Shown here: in pieces, positions 34,934-45,100 of the stretch
Layout of the letters: every line of letters begins with the position of its first letter
Position numbering within the stretch: position 1 is the first letter of the stretch
Origin: Patiriisocius_A hiemis
GTDB lineage: Bacteria; Bacteroidota; Bacteroidia; Flavobacteriales; Flavobacteriaceae
Reading direction: 5' to 3'
Assembly: GCF_031846325.1 (NCBI RefSeq)
Contig: NZ_JAVRHZ010000001.1
Location: forward strand, 310,001 to 374,000
Length of the DNA stretch: 64,000 bases
Position numbers and translations under genes: made by a program
Notes under the pieces: model-generated
What the model was told of the DNA's origin: nothing
What the model saw: only the letters and a program-made list of their open reading frames with translations
Databases searched by the model: none

Positions 34934-35737
34934 ATGAAAAAAATAACCGTACTAGTATTTCTTACATTTTCACTTATAGCTTGTAAAGAGCAAAATAAGG
35001 AAGTAGAAGTAGTTGATAACTCTCAAATAAATAGTGAAGAAATAACTACAACATCCTACCCAGAAGATATTGATAAAGTTTTTACAGCTCATGGTGGTAT
35101 TTCAACATGGAATAAGATGAATAATCTATGTTATGAAATGGATGGACGAGGAGGTAAAGAAACACATACTATTTCTTTAAAGGATAGAAAAGTTAAAATT
35201 GAAAATAAAAAATGGTCTATTGGACATGATGGAAATAACGTATGGTTATTACAAAATGAAAAGGGTGCTTACAAAGGAAATGCAAGGTTTTACCATAACC
35301 TAATGTTTTATTTTTACGCGATGCCTTTTGTAGTAGGAGATGAAGGAATTACATATACCTCCATTGAAGAGACAGAGCTAGATGGTAGCATGTATAATGG
35401 CGTTAAAATATCTTATAGTGCTGGCGTAGGGGATTCTCCTGAAGATGAATATATTATCTATTATAATCAAGAAACTAATGAAATGGAATGGTTAGGATAT
35501 ACTGTTACTTTTAGAAGCGGTGAAAAAAGTGATGATTGGCACTTTATTAAATATGATGAATGGATAACAAAAAACGGATTAAAATTGCCTAAGAAGTTAA
35601 CTTGGTATAATGTTGAAGACGGTAAACCTACAGATGAGCGTAATGATTTGGTATTTGATAATATTATTGTTTCTGAAACAGAGCTGCAAGACAGTATGTT
35701 TAAAAAACCTCTTGATGCTGAGGTTGTAGAAAAGTAA
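34934..35737 (+). CDS. Lipoprotein of unknown function (DUF6503-like)
   Basis: 267 aa from the ATG at 34934 (MKKITVLVFLTFSLIACKEQ); an in-frame start 39 nt upstream would bury the signal sequence. The lipobox is LIAC with Cys at residue 17. The mature part begins with an acidic linker, then VFTAHGGISTWNKMNNLCYEM and a beta-rich body with WLLQNEKGAYKG and FYHNLMFYFYAMPFVVGD, resembling DUF6503 proteins and the half-barrel of LolA-like carriers. It is probably anchored in the outer membrane facing the periplasm. A strong bidirectional terminator follows. Confidence 0.7.
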   Translation: MKKITVLVFLTFSLIACKEQNKEVEVVDNSQINSEEITTTSYPEDIDKVFTAHGGISTWNKMNNLCYEMDGRGGKETHTISLKDRKVKIENKKWSIGHDGNNVWLLQNEKGAYKGNARFYHNLMFYFYAMPFVVGDEGITYTSIEETELDGSMYNGVKISYSAGVGDSPEDEYIIYYNQETNEMEWLGYTVTFRSGEKSDDWHFIKYDEWITKNGLKLPKKLTWYNVEDGKPTDERNDLVFDNIIVSETELQDSMFKKPLDAEVVEK

Positions 35738-35750
35738 ACTAAATATTTAT

Positions 35751-35787
35751 AAAAAGAAGAAGCGGCAAATTGCCGCTTCTTCTTTTT
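35751..35787. terminator. Bidirectional terminator between DUF6503-like gene and sodC
   Basis: An 18-bp near-perfect stem: AAAAAGAAGAAGCGGCAA (35751-35768) pairs with its complement at 35770-35787. T-runs stand on both strands, serving the two convergent genes. Confidence 0.88.
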
Positions 35788-35804
35788 ATAAACATACTAT
35801 CTAA

Positions 35805-36392
35805 TTACTGAATAATTCCTCCACAACTCACACGAGCTCCTGCAGCTCCAGATGGTTGCGATGTAAAATCATCTACACCTTGGTGTACAATAATAGCTTT
35901 CCCAAGAATGTCTTTCTTTTCATCTCCACAACCAATACACCATTCATCTGTTGTTATTGAAACCATTCCTGTACCATTATCATCTGCTTCAAAATTTCCA
36001 ATGTCACCTTTGTGATACCCATTTTCGTCTCCCCATTTACCATGCGGTTCCATAGTTGGGTTCCAATGTCCTCCTGTAGATTTACCATCTTCTGAAGAGC
36101 AATCTGCTTTTTCATGAATGTGTATTGCATGTGTACCCGGAGATAATCCGGCAATCTTTGCTTTCATTGTTACTTTTCCATCGGTTTCAGTAAACTCAAC
36201 TTTTCCTCTTGCTTTACTATCACTTTTAGGTTCAAGTTCAAAATTTATTTCTTTTGATGTTACCTCTTCTACTTCCTTAACGACTTCTGTAACTTCTTCT
36301 TCAATTTCCTTTTCGGCTTCTTTTGCTTTTTCTTTACAGCTAGTAAAAGCTGCTAGAAATATTACTGTTGTTACTATTGCTAATTTTCTCAT
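35805..36392 (-). CDS. sodC: Cu/Zn superoxide dismutase, lipoprotein
   Basis: 195 aa from the ATG at 36392 (MRKLAIVTTVIFLAAFTSCKEK), with a lipobox Cys at residue 19 and a Lys/Glu-rich linker of about 30 aa. The enzyme domain shows HAIHIHEKADCSS (copper His pair and disulfide Cys), GGHWNPT, HGKWGDENGYHKGDIGN (bridging and zinc His/Asp), the copper His in AIIVHQGVDDF, and GARVSCGGI with the second disulfide Cys. It converts superoxide to peroxide in the periplasm or at the surface. All metal ligands appear present. Confidence 0.95.
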   Translation of the reverse strand: MRKLAIVTTVIFLAAFTSCKEKAKEAEKEIEEEVTEVVKEVEEVTSKEINFELEPKSDSKARGKVEFTETDGKVTMKAKIAGLSPGTHAIHIHEKADCSSEDGKSTGGHWNPTMEPHGKWGDENGYHKGDIGNFEADDNGTGMVSITTDEWCIGCGDEKKDILGKAIIVHQGVDDFTSQPSGAAGARVSCGGIIQ

Positions 36393-36512
36393 TGTGTAGT
36401 TTTGTTTGATTATTATCCTAAAGGTACTATGATTACTACTCAATCACAAAACTTTAAAAAAATCTTAAGTTTTTTCTCGTTATAAATTATTCAAAAAAGA
36501 ATAAAATAAACA

Positions 36513-37724
36513 TTAAATAAGCTTAGTTATAATTTGAGTTTGACTATGTAGTGTTTTATGAACAGGGCATTTGTCTGCTATTTGTAGAAGCCTTTTTATT
36601 TGCTTTTCGTCTAACTCACCAGTAAATTTAATTTCTCTATTAAATGTATCAATCTTTGCAGAGTCATCTTCACAGTTCTCACAATCTACAGCATGTTTCT
36701 TACTATAGCTAGTATGTACTTCTACATTTGCTATATGCCATCCTTTTCTTCTTGCATACATTTGTATAGTCATAGCTGTACATGCTGATAAACCAGCTGA
36801 AACTAGTTCGTATGGTGTTGGACCAAAGTTATTACCACCCACAGTTTCTGGTTCGTCTGCTACGGCATAGTGATCACCTAATTTTAATTGTGTTAAAAAT
36901 TGATCTTCTTGATCTAAACTTGCAACTACATCGTGTTTAGTTTTTATTTTACCAGAGTCTTGCATTTCAACATATCTTGTTGACCAGCCTGCAATTACTT
37001 TACCTGTATATTCAGAGTCTTTTTTATCAGTTAATAAGTGATCTGCTCCATCTAATGAAACAAAGCTCTTAGGATGGTGAGCAGCAATATATATTTCTTC
37101 TGCATTGTTAATACCAACAAGGTTATCTTGAGGAGAATGCATCACGAGTAATGCCTTCCTTAAGTTTTTGGCTATTTCTGGGAGTGAAACAGATTCTAAA
37201 TCATCTAAAAATTGTTTTTTTATTGTGAAACTTCTTCCACTAAGCTGTACTTCTGCAACTCCTTTCTTTTCAATAGTTTCTAAATCACTTTTAAACAAGT
37301 GTTTTACATGTTTTGGGTTGCTTGGTGCTCCTATTGTAGCAACCGCTTTTACTGTATCAAGTTTTGATGCAGCAAAGATGACCGCAGCACCACCTAAAGA
37401 ATGGCCTACAAGAAGGGTAGGAGCCATATATTTTTCTGAAAGAAAATCACTTGCAGCCACCAAGTCTTCTACGTTTCCAGAAAAATTAGTGTCCTTAAAA
37501 TCTCCTTCACTATCACCTAATCCGGTAAAGTCAAAACGAAGTACTCCAAAACCTGCTGAAGTTAATGAACGGCTAATGTTTTTTACTGCAGATAAGTTTT
37601 TTGTACATGTAAAACAATGAGCAAATAGTGCAAAATTATGTGGATGTCTATCTACAGGTAATTCTAAACGCCCTGAAAGATTTTGACCTTCTTTATTTTT
37701 GAATGATACTTTTTCTATGTTCAT
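36513..37724 (-). CDS. Alpha/beta hydrolase - OsmC fusion protein
   Basis: 403 aa, two enzymes in one chain. Residues 1-250 form an alpha/beta hydrolase: FALFAHCFTCTKNL near the start, nucleophile in LLVGHSLGGAAVI, and DGADHLLTDK with a candidate His. Residues 265-403 are an OsmC-like domain: GPTPYELVSAGLSACTAMTIQMYARRKGW carries the peroxidatic Cys and ADKCPVHKTLHS the resolving Cys. OsmC proteins reduce organic hydroperoxides with thiols. The fusion recurs in Bacteroidota and Proteobacteria, and may couple ester hydrolysis to peroxide removal. No signal peptide, so cytoplasmic. Confidence 0.92.
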   Translation of the reverse strand: MNIEKVSFKNKEGQNLSGRLELPVDRHPHNFALFAHCFTCTKNLSAVKNISRSLTSAGFGVLRFDFTGLGDSEGDFKDTNFSGNVEDLVAASDFLSEKYMAPTLLVGHSLGGAAVIFAASKLDTVKAVATIGAPSNPKHVKHLFKSDLETIEKKGVAEVQLSGRSFTIKKQFLDDLESVSLPEIAKNLRKALLVMHSPQDNLVGINNAEEIYIAAHHPKSFVSLDGADHLLTDKKDSEYTGKVIAGWSTRYVEMQDSGKIKTKHDVVASLDQEDQFLTQLKLGDHYAVADEPETVGGNNFGPTPYELVSAGLSACTAMTIQMYARRKGWHIANVEVHTSYSKKHAVDCENCEDDSAKIDTFNREIKFTGELDEKQIKRLLQIADKCPVHKTLHSQTQIITKLI

Positions 37725-37805
37725 AGGTATTGTTTTAGGTTTCTATTAGGTCGGAAACTATTGTTATAACTAACTATGCTAAAGTTACAAAAGAATACTT
37801 GAGAG

Positions 37806-37837
37806 TATAAAAAAAGGTGAGCAATTTGCTCACCTTT
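37806..37837 (-). terminator. Terminator of the haloperoxidase-like gene
   Basis: AAAGGTGAGCAA (37813-37824) pairs with TTGCTCACCTTT (37826-37837). On the minus strand the stem is followed by seven T (37809-37815). Confidence 0.88.
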
Positions 37838-37860
37838 ATTAGTCTTTAAATGTAAAAATT

Positions 37861-39327
37861 TTACTCTTCTCCTACATGTTTTTTATAAAACTTAAACGTT
37901 TCATGCGCAACATCTCTACCTAGTTTTAGACCAGCAACATTGTCTGCTTGAATATGATACCCACCAAGAACTCTTGATTGACCAGCCATTTCTGCAGTTT
38001 CAGTAAATGTTGGGAACTCAAGTACTACTTTCTCACCTAAATTATCAGGTTCTGTTAATGCTCCAGGAATAAGCTCTACAGACTCACCAAATTCATCACT
38101 TCCAGTCCATAATTTTAAGGCTTCGGCACAACCACCACTTATGGTACTGTGTCCAGATGTGTAACTTGGGAATGGTGGGCATAAAAAGGTGTCAGGAGAA
38201 TATGGCCTCCATTGGTTCCCATCCATGTCTACTATCCCTTTTCCAGGACCTCCCCAAGCTTTTATTTTTTGCTCGTCATAGTATTTGTGCACTAGTGCAA
38301 ATGGGCGCGCAAAATCATAATACATTTTAGAATCCCAAGAAGCTATAAATGCATCCATGGCAACTACTTGGTTTAAAAAGAACATTTTAACGTCTTGATC
38401 TAATGTATGGTTATCTCTTCTTGAAACATCTTGTGCAAATTTTAGCCAATGTCCCGCTTGTTGGACAGATTGAGGGCCATCTCTCATAAACTCAACTAAT
38501 GCTTTTTCTTTATCTGTTAGTTTTGCTTGAAGCTCAATTACTTCCTTTACCTCTTCTTCTAATTGTTTAGAGCCAATCATTGGTGGTGGACCAGGTCTAA
38601 ATTGGTCTCCAGATTTTAATGAAATAGGGGTTACTTTGTTCCAATAAGGAGTCAAGCATTGAGGAGCAAAACGTCCTCCTTGTCCATCAGAAAAATATTT
38701 AGGTTGCCAACGGTTTGGGTCCACATTGTTCTCTACGTCATTAACTGGTTTGTAGCCTGTATAATCAAAATATGGAGTCCCATCAGATCCTTCTTCATCT
38801 CCATATTGATTAGATCCATCTTTTTTTCTGGCTTCAATAACAGCTTTTGCGGCTAGATTTCCTATACCTTCTGGAGTAGTTGGGTCTAGACTCTCATTAG
38901 TTGGGTCTAATCCCAATTCTTTCATATAATCTGTAAAAAGAGCTTTGTCGCTATAGTAATACTCATTCATAGTTCTGTATGCAGCATAGCTTATTGCGAT
39001 TTCTTTGTTTTTAAGTGTTTGCTCTTCTGAAGGTCTTCTTTCAACTCCGTTTAAATAAACTGGAGTTGCTTTTTCATCGTATCGAGACCACGCATCAAAA
39101 ACTGAAGTAAAGATGAGTGCGAGATATCTAGAAGTTATAGTAGGTCTTGGTTTAAACTTATCAGTATCATTTGCAGTAGCAGTTATTGCCATTTCGCTCC
39201 ACTTATAAGCCATGTTTTCAATACCTGTAGGTTCTTTTATTTCTACCGTTTCAGTATTTTTTTTATCAGAATTTTTACAACTTAATACAATACTGAGCGT
39301 AAGCAGAATAAATAATAATTTTTTCAT
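37861..39327 (-). CDS. Vanadium-dependent haloperoxidase / PAP2-type phosphatase lipoprotein
   Basis: 488 aa. Lipobox SIVLSC with Cys at residue 17. The vanadate/phosphate-binding motifs are complete: KMYYDFARP (K-x6-RP), PSYTSGHS (the PSGH histidine region), and SRVLGGYHIQAD (SRxxxGxHxxxD). A further block PNRWQPKYFSDGQGG is usual in the bacterial haloperoxidase group. The fold oxidises halides with peroxide in some members and hydrolyses phosphate esters in others; sequence does not settle which. It is monocistronic, with its own terminator, and is likely membrane-anchored in the periplasm. Confidence 0.88.
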   Translation of the reverse strand: MKKLLFILLTLSIVLSCKNSDKKNTETVEIKEPTGIENMAYKWSEMAITATANDTDKFKPRPTITSRYLALIFTSVFDAWSRYDEKATPVYLNGVERRPSEEQTLKNKEIAISYAAYRTMNEYYYSDKALFTDYMKELGLDPTNESLDPTTPEGIGNLAAKAVIEARKKDGSNQYGDEEGSDGTPYFDYTGYKPVNDVENNVDPNRWQPKYFSDGQGGRFAPQCLTPYWNKVTPISLKSGDQFRPGPPPMIGSKQLEEEVKEVIELQAKLTDKEKALVEFMRDGPQSVQQAGHWLKFAQDVSRRDNHTLDQDVKMFFLNQVVAMDAFIASWDSKMYYDFARPFALVHKYYDEQKIKAWGGPGKGIVDMDGNQWRPYSPDTFLCPPFPSYTSGHSTISGGCAEALKLWTGSDEFGESVELIPGALTEPDNLGEKVVLEFPTFTETAEMAGQSRVLGGYHIQADNVAGLKLGRDVAHETFKFYKKHVGEE

Positions 39328-39387
39328 AAGAGTTTAATTGTTTGGTTGTTAGAACAAAACTCTATAAAATTATAGTAATAACAAAAT

Positions 39388-39419
39388 AAAAGAGCTTGCA
39401 AATTATAGCAAGCTCTTTT
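39388..39419 (-). terminator. Terminator of the S9 peptidase operon
   Basis: AAAAGAGCTTGC (39388-39399) pairs with GCAAGCTCTTTT (39408-39419) across an 8-nt loop, just past the stop of the minus-strand S9 peptidase gene, with T-rich sequence after the stem. Confidence 0.82.
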
Positions 39420-39439
39420 AAAATTTATCCTTGTTTTTT

Positions 39440-41386
39440 TTATTTTTCTGCTTCTATCTCTTGACCTTCAACTTTATTTGAATCCATAGTGGCTTCATTT
39501 TCACCTTTTAAATATTTATCTAAAAAGCCTTTAATTTTACTATAGGCTTCAATTTGGTTTTCTTTCTTTACAAATCCATGCCCTTCATCTTCAAAAAGTA
39601 CATATTCTACAGGAACCCCATTTTTGCGTACACCTTCTACAATTTCATCACTTTCAACTTGTAATACTCTTGGGTCTTGTGCTCCTTGTAAAACCATAAG
39701 TGGTTTTGTTACTTTTTCAGTATGAAATAAAGGAGAAATAGCTCTCAAGCGAATGGAATCTTCTGTATTAGGGTCTCCCATTTCTTCATATAATGCATCT
39801 TTAAATGATGCCCACCACGGTGGAATACTTTTTAGTGTTCTAATCCAGTTAGTAACTCCATAGATATTAACACCTACTTCAAATTCTTCTGGCGCATATG
39901 TTAATGCTGCCATTGTCATATAACCTCCATATGAGCCCCCCATGATTCCTATTTTTTCTGGGTCTATTACCTCTTGTTTAGCTAGCCAATCTTTTCCAGC
40001 AACACAATCTTTTAAATCTTTATCCCCATGATTTTGGTCATCCATTTTAAAGAATGTTTTTCCATATCCACTACTTCCTCTATTATTTACTGCAAGAATG
40101 GCGTATCCATGGTTTACAAAATATTGTGTTCTAGCATTAAACCCTTTTCTAGATTGTCCGCCAGGACCTCCGTGAACTAAAACAATTGCAGGTACTTTAT
40201 TTTCTGCGCTTGCCTGTTTAGGTTGGTAATAAATTGCTGGAATTTCTAATCCATCAAAAGACTTAAAACGAACTACTTGAGCTTCCACTAAATCATCTGG
40301 ATTAATTTCTTTATTAAGCACGTTAGTTAATTGATTATACTCCTTAGTTTCCATATTATATGAATATGAATTAGTAGGTTTTGCAGAATTCCCTACATTT
40401 AAAATTGCCATACTTTCATCTCTAGAGAAACTGGCACTACTAATAGCTTGATCTTCAATTTCAGGAAACTCAACCTCTTTTCCAGTTGCTACATCAATCA
40501 CACTCATAACCGTTTCTGCATCTTCATTAGTAAACATTACTCTATATGTTCCGTTTTGAGTGTAGTAGTAATTAAATAAGTCCCATTTATTATCTGTTAC
40601 TCTTTCAATAGCTCCTGTTTCTATGTCGTATTTTGCAGCATAACTAAACTCAGAGTCTACATCTGTTGCAAAATATAATGAGGTGCCATCTGGAGAGAAA
40701 TCAAGATGTTGATTACTGCTTACTTGAGTATTGATTTTCTTTTTATCTCCTGTTTCAGTATTTACAATATATAAATCTGAGTCATTGGTTGTGATAGCTT
40801 CAATAAGTGTGATATACTTTCTATCATCACTCATGCCACCAAACGATACATTATCTTCTAATTTGTAAAGTAGTGTTGAAGAGAAATCATCTATGTTCAT
40901 TTCATAATGATCCATAAATTTAGGGTCCCTCTCGTTGCTTCCATAAAAGAAACTCTTTCCATCCTTCGCCCATCCTCTAAATACAGCTCTTACATTTTCA
41001 GTAGGAGTAAGGGGTTCTATTTTTTCTCCGTCTTTCATGTAAATTTTATAAATCTCATCCCCATTTCCGTCCATTCTAAACAACATTCTATCATCTTCCG
41101 GGAAATATGAAATACCAAATACTGAAGCGCTATCGCTTTTTGTAATTGTTGTTAATTCTCCTCCAGTTGAGGGACTTGTGTAAATGTTATAAATACCAGA
41201 ACGATTACTAGTAATCATTACTTTAGATTTATCTGAAGAATATCCATTTGCAAAGGCATTTTCGTTATCCATAAATTGCTCTATGGTGTATTGCTGAATT
41301 TCTCTTTCAGCAACCTCTTCTTTTTTGGTTTCCTTGCATCCCCATAATAGTGAAGTACAAAGGAAAAGTAACAGTAGTTTTTTCAT
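39440..41386 (-). CDS. S9 family peptidase lipoprotein (prolyl oligopeptidase type)
   Basis: 648 aa. Signal peptide with lipobox LLWGC (Cys at residue 17). A seven-bladed-type propeller spans about 40-370 (SVFGISYFPEDDRMLFRMDGN, HLDFSPDGTSLYFATD). The catalytic domain has the nucleophile in IMGGSYGGYMTMAALT, the Asp in LQGAQDPRVLQVESDE and the His in FEDEGHGFVKKEN; AILAVNNRGSSGYGKTFF is the usual oxyanion-side motif. It probably degrades imported peptides from the periplasmic side of the outer membrane. It is last in the operon after the Asp-box protein and DUF2490. Confidence 0.93.
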   Translation of the reverse strand: MKKLLLLFLCTSLLWGCKETKKEEVAEREIQQYTIEQFMDNENAFANGYSSDKSKVMITSNRSGIYNIYTSPSTGGELTTITKSDSASVFGISYFPEDDRMLFRMDGNGDEIYKIYMKDGEKIEPLTPTENVRAVFRGWAKDGKSFFYGSNERDPKFMDHYEMNIDDFSSTLLYKLEDNVSFGGMSDDRKYITLIEAITTNDSDLYIVNTETGDKKKINTQVSSNQHLDFSPDGTSLYFATDVDSEFSYAAKYDIETGAIERVTDNKWDLFNYYYTQNGTYRVMFTNEDAETVMSVIDVATGKEVEFPEIEDQAISSASFSRDESMAILNVGNSAKPTNSYSYNMETKEYNQLTNVLNKEINPDDLVEAQVVRFKSFDGLEIPAIYYQPKQASAENKVPAIVLVHGGPGGQSRKGFNARTQYFVNHGYAILAVNNRGSSGYGKTFFKMDDQNHGDKDLKDCVAGKDWLAKQEVIDPEKIGIMGGSYGGYMTMAALTYAPEEFEVGVNIYGVTNWIRTLKSIPPWWASFKDALYEEMGDPNTEDSIRLRAISPLFHTEKVTKPLMVLQGAQDPRVLQVESDEIVEGVRKNGVPVEYVLFEDEGHGFVKKENQIEAYSKIKGFLDKYLKGENEATMDSNKVEGQEIEAEK

Positions 41387-41395
41387 ATTGTATAG

Positions 41396-42091
41396 TTATT
41401 GGTTGTCTTCTTTTTTTCTGAAATCATTTGTAAGAGTAAGCCCTACTATTAATCTATCAAAGTCTGGTCCGTCTAAGTGGATACGTTGATATCCAAGACG
41501 TGCCTTAAATGCTTCTGAAATTTTATAACTAACTCCAGTACCTAGCCAGTTTTGTGCAAATGTTGGCTCATCTCCAATATTTAGCCAGATCTCATCGTAT
41601 AAATCAATAGACCACTCTTCATTAATAGGGTATACAAGCTTGGCTTCATGTCTGTACCAATTTCTAAAATCGGTATCTCCATTTCGAACAATAAATCTAT
41701 TTTCTAATCGCGCTCTCTGAAAGACCTTAACTTTCCCAATATTATGGTCAAATAAGATGTCTTCAACAATACGATGCTCATCAAAAGCGGCTGGAGTAGT
41801 AGATTGATAGCTAAAATCGTTTCTGAAGTAAGCATATCCTACTGCTACACGTAAACCAGGCATAATACGCAAAGTACCACTTGTTCTAATTTTAAATTGT
41901 TGTATTTCACTAGTTAATTCAAAATACCTGAATTGTGTTTGCGCTTGAATGCTAAATTTATCTGTTATTTTATTATTTGTTGCAAAAATGTACCAAGCTC
42001 CAAACTCATCTGAAGGGTCATTTTGTGCAAAACTATTTTTTGTGATTAAAGTGATTAAAAAAATGAATAGGATACTTTTTGTAATCTTCAT
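41396..42091 (-). CDS. DUF2490 family outer-membrane beta-barrel protein
   Basis: 231 aa. Signal peptide to about residue 22 (ending NSFAQ). The start of the mature part, DEFGAWYIFATNNKITDKFSIQAQTQFRYFE, and the alternating amphipathic strands through to VSYKISEAFKARLGYQRIHL and a final aromatic strand fit DUF2490, a predicted small outer-membrane barrel. Function unknown. It is 14 bp downstream of the Asp-box protein gene and 9 bp upstream of the S9 peptidase gene. Confidence 0.85.
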   Translation of the reverse strand: MKITKSILFIFLITLITKNSFAQNDPSDEFGAWYIFATNNKITDKFSIQAQTQFRYFELTSEIQQFKIRTSGTLRIMPGLRVAVGYAYFRNDFSYQSTTPAAFDEHRIVEDILFDHNIGKVKVFQRARLENRFIVRNGDTDFRNWYRHEAKLVYPINEEWSIDLYDEIWLNIGDEPTFAQNWLGTGVSYKISEAFKARLGYQRIHLDGPDFDRLIVGLTLTNDFRKKEDNQ

Positions 42092-42105
42092 AAAACTTGT
42101 AATTT

Positions 42106-45100
42106 CTAATTTTTGAGGGTAAATGTTTTAATTTCTTTAAAAGGTGAAAGTGATACAGCTTCCATTTTGGTTCTATAGGCAGCCCATTCGTTATTAAAAA
42201 ATGTATTGGTTGCAGAAAGCGCTTCTTTTAAATCTGTTTTAGCATGCTGTATCAATAATTGTTCTGTTTTAGTTAAACCGTTTGGACGGCTACCACTATA
42301 AAAACGAGCATTTCCTATACGTTGCATTACAGTAACTTCGGGATTTCTAGTAATTCCTTGGCGCTTGTCTACTTTACCAATGTATAGAGCAACAACAGAA
42401 TCTATAGACTTTGTAATTTCCTTAGATAGTTTGATCTGTTCTTCATATTTCTCTTTGTCTTCTTTTTTCATCTTAGCACTATAGTCGTTTGCTGCATTTT
42501 TACTTTCAATTAATTGTTTTACAGCATCTGCAGCTGTTTGTGTCATTTCTTCTAATTCTTTTGAAGCTAAATAACTTTCATTAATTGCTTTTTGTGAAAT
42601 TTGAAGTCTTGGATCGCTGGCAACAGTAATATTTGTAGTTGAAATGTTATCTAAATACTGAATTTCAACCTTGTATGTCCCAGGTTTAACTTGAGTTCCA
42701 CCAGGTTCATTGGTTCTTTTTCGTATTCTTCTGGATGGTCTATCTACTCCAGCTTCGTCCATAAACCAAGTCCATTTGTAAAGCCCTGTACTATCTGGAA
42801 TTTTATTTTTTAAGGTTCTTATTAATCTAGTGCCATCATATACTTTCATGTATAATGAATCTTTAGAGGGGCCTTTATCTTTTGCTTCATCAGTTACTTC
42901 TTTTTCTTCATCCTCATCTTCGTCTTTGCTTTTAGTATCATCTTTAGTTTCATTCTTCTTAAAATAATACGCTATTTGAGCACCATACCCTCTGTTTTCT
43001 CCATTGTAAAGGGCATCTCCACCAAATCTACTTCCTGTAGGTTGTTGGTATGCCGCTTGATAGGCAGTTGGTGGGTTAAATACTTTTATAGTTTCAGAAA
43101 GAATGCTTTTATTTTTGGCAAGTGCTCTTAGAGGCCTAATATCATCTAGTACCCAAGCAGCTCTTCCAAAAGTTCCAATAACTAGATCATGTTCTCTTTC
43201 TTGAATAACTAAATCTTTAACCGAAGTTGTTGGAAAGCCTTTGGTCCATTTTTGCCAATTGGCTCCAGCATCTATTGAAATATATAATCCGTCATCTGTT
43301 CCTAAGAAAAGTAGATTCTTTTCAACTGGGTCTTCTATAATACATAAAGCATAACTTGTAACATCACTAGCATCCACAATACGTTGCCAAGTTTTACCAT
43401 AATCTTTTGTTCTGTATGCATAAGGAGTGTAATTGAACCTTCGGTAATCATTAGCAACTAGTAATGCTTCTCCTTTATTTTTATTGGATGCTTTAATTTG
43501 AACAATCCAGCTTCCCTCAGGTAATCCTTTAATGTTTTTGGAAACATCTGTCCAATCTGTCCCACCATTTTGCGTGTAATGTACTTTTCCATCATCTGTT
43601 CCTACCCATAACATATTTTGTTCTAGGGGAGACGGTTCAATTACTAAAATGGTAGTATGGTTTTCTGCTCCTGTAGCATCCATAGTTAGACCGCCACTTT
43701 CACTTTGCTTTTGTTTTTCTGGGTCATTGGTTGTTAAGTCTGGAGAGATAACTTCCCAAGTAAGCCCTTTATCAATACTTTTATGCACAAATTGACTTCC
43801 AAAGTAAATAGTATTGTTACTAAATGGATCAATATTAATGGCAGCATTCCAATTAAAACGTAATTGTACGTCTGGGTCTGGGTGGGTAGGGCGTACTGTA
43901 TAATTATTTCCTGTTATCCAGTCATACCTACTTACAAATCCCTGCTGACTCATGCTCCATCCATACCGACTATCATCTCTATCTGGTACGACATCAAAAC
44001 CATCACCAAAGCTAATTTCTTGCCAATAACTATTACGTATGCCTTGTGCTTTCCAAACATACGCTGGACCTCGCCAGCTTCCGTTATCTTGCATACCTCC
44101 ATAAACATTATACGGAAATTCATTATCAACATTTATATGATAAAACTGTGCAACAGGTAAATTACCAATAAAACGCCATGACTTTCCACCATCATGTGTG
44201 ATGTTCATTCCTCCATCATTCCCATCAATCATAAAACTTCCGTCTTCTGGATGTATCCACCATGCGTGATGATCTGGGTGAACTCCATTATCTACACCAT
44301 AAGCTGGCATCAATTGCGTGAAATTCTTACCACCATCTTCAGAAACATTTACGTAGGTAAATACCGAGAAAACTCTATTTTCATTCTGTGGATCTACATA
44401 AATTTCAGAATAATAAAACGGACGATTACCAATATCATTTTTGTCATTTATTTTCTTCCAGTTAAAACCTCCATCTTCAGACTTGTAAAGTGCATTTTTT
44501 TTGGCTTCTACTAGTGCATAGATAATATTTGGTTTGTTCCTTGCAATGGCAATACCTATACGTCCTAACTCTCCTTTAGGAAGCCCATCGGCATCTGTTC
44601 TTTCTTCCCAAGTGTCTCCACCATCATGCGTTACATATAATCCAGAACCTTCACCACCAGACTTAAAAAACCAAGGGTCTCTTTTGTGTTCCCACATTGC
44701 TACTAATAGCTTGTTTGGATTAGTAGGATCCATCACCATATCTGCTACTCCTGTTTTATTATTGTTAAACAGAATTTTCTTCCAGGTTTTACCGCCATCG
44801 GTTGTCTTAAATACACCACGCTCTGGATGTTCTCCCCACGGGGAACCTATGGCACCAACATATACTGTGTTAGGGTCTGTAGGGTCTATAATTACACGAT
44901 GAATATGACGAGTTTTTTCAAGCCCCATTAACTGCCAAGTTTTACCAGCATCTAATGATTTGTATACTCCGTATCCACCATTAAGACTATTTCTTGGATT
45001 TCCTTCTCCTGTTCCTACCCAAATTACAGATGGATTGGATTGCTGAATTGCAACGGCACCTATAGAGGCTGTAGCTTCATTATCAAAAATAGGAGACCAT

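Noticed and set aside
37168..37620. 150-codon open frame on the plus strand
   Set aside because: It is antisense to the alpha/beta hydrolase-OsmC gene, whose motifs are complete; the composition is that of a shadow frame.
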